Shown here piece by piece: positions 58,901-64,000 of a DNA stretch of 64,000 nt. The notes beneath the pieces are model-generated. The model did not search any database. It was not told the DNA's origin and saw nothing but the letters and a program-made list of their open reading frames with translations. Positions within the stretch are counted from its first letter, which is position 1, and every line of letters starts with the position of its first letter. Source of the DNA: Hydractinia symbiolongicarpus (taxonomy: Eukaryota > Cnidaria > Hydrozoa > Anthoathecata > Hydractiniidae); NCBI RefSeq assembly GCF_029227915.1, contig NC_079876.1:498001-562000 (forward strand), given 5' to 3'. The position numbers and the translations under genes were made by a program.

Positions 58901-61203
58901 AGTCAAAAGTATACAAAGAAAGTACCCAGTGAGTAAACTTATTTCCCCAACGAATTTTTAAATTATTTTTTCACCACTAAAACGCATGAGACTTGTAGTT
59001 TTTAAAAATGTTTTCATTTTTGATGAGACGCTGAATAAAAGAAGTTTTATCGCCGGCAAACGAAAACCTGCGATTTCCCGTAAATCCCGGACTCGGCCCT
59101 TATAGTCAAAAGTATACAAAGAAAGTATCCAGGGTGTAAACTCATTTCCCGAACGATTTTTTAAATTATTTTTTCACCACTAAAACGCATGAGACTTGTA
59201 GTTTTCAAAAATGTTTTCATTTTTGTTGAGACGCTGAATAAAAGAAGTTTAATCGCCAGCAGACGAAAACCTGCGATTTCCCGTAAATCCCGGACTCAGC
59301 CCGTATAGTCAAAAGTATACAAAGAAAGTACCCAGGGAGTAAACTCATTTCCCAAACGATTTTTCAAATTATTGTTTCACCACTAAAGCCCACGAGACTT
59401 GTAGTTTTTAAAAATGTTTTCATTTTTGATGAGACGCTGAATAAAAGAAGTTTAATCGCCGGCAAACGAAAACCCGCGACTTCCCGTAAATCCCGGACTC
59501 GGCCCGTATACTCAAAAGTATACAAAGAAAGTACCCAGGGAGTAAACTCATTTCCCGAACGATTTTTTAAATTATTTTTTCACCACTAAAACGCATGAGA
59601 ATTGTAGTTTTCAAAAATGTTTTCATTTTTGATGAGACGCTGAATAAAAGAAGTTTAATCGCCGGCAAACGAAAACCTGCGATTTCCCGTAAATCCCGGA
59701 CTCGGCCCGTATAGTCAAAAGTATACAAAGAAAGTACGCGGGGTGTAAACTCATTTCCCGAACGATTTTTTAAATTATTTTTTCACCACCAAAACGCATG
59801 AGACTTGTAGTTTTCAGAAATGTTTTCATTTTTGATGAGACGCTTAATGAAAGTGGTTTAATCGCCGGCAAACGAAAATCCGCGATTTCCCGTGAATCCC
59901 GGGTTCGGCCCGTATAGTCGAATGTATACAAAGAAAGTACCCTGTGAGAAAACCCATTTCCAAAACGATTCTTTAAATTATCTTTTCACCACTAAAACGC
60001 ATGAGACTTGTAGTTTTCAAAAATGTTCTCATTTTTGATGAGACGCTGAATAAAAGAAGTTTAATCGCCGGCAAACAAAAATCCGCGATTTCCCGTAAAT
60101 CCCGGACTCGGCCCGTATAGTCAAAAGTATACAAAGAAAGTACCCAGGGAGTAAACTCATTTCCCGAACGATTTTTTAAATTATTTTTTCACCACTAAAA
60201 CGCATGAGACTTGTAGTTTTCAAAAATGTGTTCCTTTTTGATGAGACGCTTAAAGAAAGAGGTTTAATCGCCGGCAAACGAAATCCCGCGTTTTCCCGTA
60301 AATCCGGGGCTTGGCCCGTATAGTCAAAAGTATACAAAGAAAGTACCCAGGGAGTAAACTTATTTCCCGAACGATTTTTTAAATTATTTTTTCACCACTA
60401 AAACGCATGAGACTTGTAGTTTTCAAAAATGTTTTCATTTTTGATGAGACGCTGAATAAAAGAAGTTTAATCGCCGGCAAACGAAAACCTGCGATTTCCC
60501 GTAAATCCCGGACTCGGCCGTATAGTCAAAAGTATACAAAGAAAGTACCCAGGGTGTAAACTAATTTCCCGAACGATTTTTTAAATTATTTTTTTACCAT
60601 TAAAACGCATGAGACTTGTAGTTTTCAAAAATGTTTTCATTTTTGATGAGACGCTGAATATAAGAAGTTTAATCGCCGGCAAACGTAAACCTGCGACTTC
60701 CCGTAAATCCCGGACTCGGCCCGTATAATCAAAAGTATACAAGGAAAGTACCCAGTGAGTAAACTTATTTCCCCAACGAATTTTTAAATTATTTTTTCAC
60801 CACTAAAACGCATGAGACTTGTAGTTTTTAAAAATGTTTTCATTTTTGATGAGACGCTGAATAAAAGAAGTTTTATCGCCGGCAAACGAAAACCTGCGAT
60901 TTCCCGTAAATCCCGGACTCGGCCCTTATAGTCAAAAGTATACAAAGAAAGTATCCAGGGTGTAAACTCATTTCCCGAACGATTTTTTAAATTATTTTTT
61001 CACCACTAAAACGCATGAGACTTGTAGTTTTCAAAAATGTTTTCATTTTTGTTGAGACGCTGAATAAAAGAAGTTTAATCGCCAGCAGACGAAAACCTGC
61101 GATTTCCCGTAAATCCCGGACTCAGCCCGTATAGGCAAAAGTATACAAAGAAAGTACCCAGGGAGTAAACTCATTTCCCAAACGATTTTTCAAATTATTT
61201 TTT
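55929..61203 (+). repeat. Nine-monomer HOR, three tandem copies (1826, 1623, 1826 bp)
   Basis: Units start at 55929, 57755 and 59378. Order in a full unit: GCCCACGAG with ATTGTTTCACC; GAGAATTG with GTACGCGGGG; CACCACC with CGTGAATCCCGGG and GATTCTTTAAATT; TTCTCATTT; GTGTTCCTTTTT; GGCCGTATAG with ACTAATTTCC; TTTTTTTACC with AATATAAG; GTTTTATCG with GTATCC; TTTTGTTGAGAC with CCAGCAGACG. The middle unit has eight monomers because the sixth and seventh are fused at 58770. Few substitutions separate the units (GAGAGGC only in the first; CACCATTAAAAC replaced base and GTATAGGC only in the third). Confidence 0.92.
58770..58971 (+). repeat. Chimeric monomer marking a one-monomer deletion
   Basis: The front (GGACTCGGCCGTATAG) is the sixth monomer of the 9-mer and the back (AGTGAGTAAACTTATT, CCCCAACGAATT) is the seventh. 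The switch lies within AAAGTACCCAG, which both share, near 58918-58929. The adjacent full units at 56944-57348 and 60393-60797 keep the two monomers separate, so exactly one repeat length was lost in register. Confidence 0.88.
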
Positions 61204-63841
61204 CACCACTAAAGCCCATGAGACTTGTAGTTTTTAAAAATGTTTTCATTTTTGATGAGACGCTGAATAAAAGAAGTTTAATCGCCGGCAAACGAAAACC
61301 CGCGACTTCCCGTAAATTCTGGACCCGGCCCGTATAGTAAAAAGTATACAAAGAAAATACCCAGGAAGTAAACTCATTTCCCGAACGATTTTTTAAATTA
61401 TTTTTTCACCACTAAAGCGCATGAGACTTGTAGTTTTCAAAAATGTTTTTATTTTTGATTAGACGCTGAATAAAAGAAGTTTAATCGCCGGCAAACGAAA
61501 ACCTGCGATTTCCCGTAAATCCCGGACTCGGCCCGTATAGTCAAAAGTATACAAAGAAAGTACCCGGGGTGTAAACTCATTTCCCGAACGATTTTTTAAA
61601 TTATTTTTTCACCACTAAAACGCATGAGACTTGTAGTTTTCAAAAATGTTTTCATTTTTGATGAGACGCTGAATATAAGAAGTTTAATCGCCGGCAAACG
61701 TAAACCTGCGACTTCCCGTAAATCCCGGACTCGGCCCGTATAATCAAAAGTATACAAGGAAAGTACCCAGTGAGTAAACTTATTTCCCGAACGAATTTTT
61801 AAATTATTTTTTCACCACTAAAACGCATGAGACTTGTAGTTTTTAAAAATGTTTTCATTTTTGATGAGACGCTGAATAAAAGAAGTTTTATCGCCGGCAA
61901 ACGAAAACCTGCGATTTCCCGTAAATCCCGGACTCGGCCCTTATAGTCAAAAGTATACAAAGAAAGTATCCAGGGTGTAAACTCATTTCCCGAACGATTT
62001 TTTAAATTATTTTTTCACCACTAAAACGCATGAGACTTGTAGTTTTCAAAAATGTTTTCATTTTTGATGAGACGCTGAATAAAAGAAGTTTAATCCCCAG
62101 CAGACGAAAACCTGCGATTTCCCGTAAATCCCGGACTCAGCCCGAATAGTCAAAAGTATACAAAGAAAGTACCCAGGGGGTAAACGCATTTCCCAAACGA
62201 TTTTTCAAATTATTTTTTCACCACTAAAGCCCATGAGACTTGTAGTTTTTAAAAATGTTTTCATTTTTGATGAGACGCTGAATAAAAGAAGTTTAATCGC
62301 CGGCAAACGAAAACCCGCGACTTCCCGTAAATCCTGGACCCGGCCGTATAGTAAAAAGTATACAAAGAAAATACAAAGCGAGTAAACTCATTTCCCGAAC
62401 GATTTTTTAAATTATTTTTTCACCACTAAAACGCATGAGACTTGTAGTTTTCAAAAATGTTTTTATTTTTGATTAGACGCTGAATAAAAGAAGTTTAATC
62501 GCCGGCAAACGAAAACCTGCGATTTCCCGTAAATCCCGGACTCGGCCCGTATAGTCAAAAGTATACAAAGAAAGTACCCGGGGTGTAAACTCATTTCCCG
62601 AACGATTTTTTAAATTATTTTTTTACCACTAAAACGCATGAGACTTGTAGTTTTCAGAAATGTTTTCATTTTTGATGAGACGCTTAATAAAAGTGGTTTA
62701 ATCGCCGGCAAACGAAAACCCGCGATTTCCCGTAAATCCCGGGCTTGGCCCGTATAGTCGAATGTATACAAAGAAAGTACCCTGTGAGTAAACCCCTTTC
62801 CAAAACGATTTTTTAAATTATCTTTTCACCACTGAAACGCATGAGACTTGTAGTTTTCAAAAATGTTTTCATTTTTGATGAGACGCTGAATAAAAGAAGT
62901 TTAATCGCCGGCAAACAAAAATCCGCGATTTCCCGTAAATCCCGGACTCGGCCCGTATAGTCAAAAGTATACAAAGAAAGTACCCAGGGAGTAAACTCAT
63001 TTCCCGAACGATTTTTTAAATTATTTTTTTACCACTAAAACGCATGAGACTTGTAGTTTTCAAAAATGTTTTCATTTTTGATGAGACTCTGAATAAAAGA
63101 AGTTTAATCGCCGGCAAACGAAAACCTGCGATTTCCCGTAAATCCCGGACTCGGCCCGTATAGTCAAAAGTATACAAAGAAAGTACCCGGGGTGTAAACT
63201 CATTTCCCGAACGATTTTTCAAATTATTATTTCACCACTAAAGCCCACGAGACTTGTAGTTTTTAAAAATGTTTTCATTTTTGATGAGATGCTGAATAAA
63301 AGAAGTTTAATCGCCGGCAAACGAAAACCCGCGACTTCCCGTAAATCCCGGACTCGGCCCGTATAGTCCAAAGTATACAAAGAAAGTACCCAGGCAGTAA
63401 ACTCATTTCCCGAACGATTTTTTAAATTATTTTTTCACCACTAAAACGCATGAGAATTGTAGTTTTCAAAAATGTTTTCATTTTTGATGAGACGCTGAAT
63501 AAAAGATGTTTAATCGCCTGCAAAGGAAAACCCGCGATTTTCCGTAAATCCCGGACTCGGCCCGTATAGTTAAAAGTATACAAGGAAAGTACCCAGTGAG
63601 TAAACTCATTTTCTGAACGAATTTTTAAATTATTTTTTCACCACTAAAATGCATGAGACTTGTAGTTTTCAGAAATGTTTTCATTTTTGATGAGACGCTT
63701 AATGAAAGTGGTTTAATCGCCGGCAAACGAAAACCCGCGATTTCCCGTAAATCCCGGGCTCGGCCCGTATAGTCGAATGTATACAAAGAAAGTACCCTGT
63801 GAGTAAACCCATTTCCAAAACGATTTTTTAAATTATTTTTT
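61204..63841 (+). repeat. Mixed satellite monomers with a partial 5-mer (1015 bp)
   Basis: Starts are 61204, 61407, 61610, 61813, 62016, 62219, 62421, 62624, 62827, 63030, 63233, 63436 and 63639. 61204-61407 recur at 62219-62421, about five monomers apart (CTGGACCCGGCC, TAGTAAAAAG, GAAAATAC; then GATTAGACGC). 62219 has a private GAAAATACAAAGCGAG. 63436 is a chimera: a GAGAATTG front with a TAGTTAAAAG, ACAAGGAAAG, AGTGAG back like the subtypes of the first 8 kb. Confidence 0.78.
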
Positions 63842-64000
63842 CACCACTAAAACGCATGAGACTTGTAGTTTTCAAAAATGTTTTCATTTTTAATGAGACG
63901 CTGAATAAAAGAAAATTAATCGCCGGCAAACGAAAACCTGCGATTTCCCGTAAATCCTGGACACGGCCCGTATAGTCAAAAGTATACAAAGAAAGTACCC
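63842..64000 (+). repeat. Partial monomer at the right window edge
   Basis: The first 159 bp of a monomer with TTTTTAATGAG, GAAAATTAATCG and CCTGGACACGG. It continues past the window, so the array does not end here. Confidence 0.93.

Larger units (their letters stand above)
1..64000 (+). repeat. 203-bp satellite array filling the whole window
   Basis: The motif CACCACT followed by AAAACGC or AAAGCCC recurs about every 203 bp from base 1 to 63842, always on the same strand. I count 316 complete monomers and one partial. No monomer is inverted and no non-satellite base separates two monomers, so neither array edge is in the window. Monomer lengths seen are 203 (standard), 181 and 183 (22-bp deletion form, first 7.2 kb only), and 202, 204 or 205 where 1-2 bp indels occur (for example at 1581, 1785, 5103, 8649, 15746, 21022, 23460, 37057). 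Such an array is typical of eukaryotic heterochromatin; centromere function is possible but not shown. The monomer resembles no family I can name. Stretches longer than 300 bp without a gene are therefore the entire window. Confidence 0.98.

Noticed and set aside
8100-63222. Many 60-102-codon open frames on the minus strand and 65-codon frames on the plus strand.
   Set aside because: They recur at satellite spacings (203, 811, 1218, 1421, 1624, 1826, 3653 and 12,988 bp), span only one to one and a half monomers, and exist because some monomer combinations lack a stop. Their peptides are near-identical translations of the repeat, with no signal, domain or codon-level conservation visible. I do not call them genes.
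1-64000. Transposon or LTR insertions within the array.
   Set aside because: Monomer starts can be followed without interruption from 1 to 63842. No segment longer than a few bases falls outside the monomer, and no terminal repeats or target-site duplications were seen.
1-64000. Inverted monomers or orientation switches.
   Set aside because: CACCACT (or its close variants CACTACT, TACCACT, CACCACC) occurs at every expected monomer start on the plus strand. I saw no reverse-complement monomer.
1-64000. Telomere-like or simple-sequence repeats and tRNA or rRNA genes.
   Set aside because: No TTAGGG- or TTTAGGG-type runs, no microsatellites beyond short A/T tracts, and no stretch resembling rRNA or tRNA was found.

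Overview
The whole 64 kb window is one uninterrupted satellite DNA array. By hand I count 316 complete head-to-tail monomers plus a 159-bp partial one at the right edge, all in the same orientation. The standard monomer is 203 bp and about 37% G+C. A 181-bp form lacking 22 bp occurs only in the first 7.2 kb. I see no gene, RNA gene, transposon, CRISPR array or unique sequence anywhere. The short open frames (60-102 codons, both strands) are translations of the satellite itself and recur with its period. A homogeneous array of this size points to a eukaryotic nuclear chromosome, from a centromeric, pericentromeric, subtelomeric or other heterochromatic block. I do not recognise the monomer and cannot name the organism or prove a centromeric role.

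Layout. Monomers are numbered from the conserved CACCACT; the window happens to begin on one. The array is a patchwork of different higher-order repeats (HORs), each only 1.5-3 copies deep. 1-8242: a five-monomer 971-bp HOR family mixing 203- and 181-bp monomers, inside a 6053-bp long-range duplication. 8446-10675: a 4-mer (811 bp). 10473-13716: a 10-mer (2027 bp) containing a 3-mer (608 bp). 13717-18991: mixed monomers with a dimer-like W/X block repeated 2841 bp apart. 18992-21021: a 6-mer (1218 bp). 22851-26096: a 9-mer (1826 bp). 27516-28733: a 3-mer (609 bp). 28531-32184: interlocked 6- and 7-mers. 31982-34823: a 7-mer (1421 bp) in two copies that look identical. 38882-46187: an 18-mer (3653 bp) in two copies that look identical. 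45985-47608: a 3-mer (609 bp). 51464-54711: an 8-mer (1624 bp). 55929-61203: a 9-mer (1826 bp) in three copies, the middle one lacking exactly one monomer. Over these, about 5.4 kb from about 34.66 to 40.1 kb reappears 12,988 bp downstream with about 21 differences.

Process. Several single monomers are chimeras, with a front half of one type and a back half of another. They mark in-register unequal exchange or replication-slippage breakpoints. Variants private to some copies give a relative order: the 12,988-bp-offset duplication came before the 8-mer duplication in its right copy, and the apparently identical 18-mer and 7-mer duplications look youngest.

Sequence features. Standard monomers carry a perfect 22-bp dyad (9-bp arms, TTTT loop), an AATAAA hexamer, a GC-rich stretch with three CCCG motifs about one helical turn apart, and an A/T tract of about 20 bp at the monomer junction. 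CpG is over-represented (observed/expected about 1.7 in the consensus), which is unexpected for long-methylated heterochromatin.
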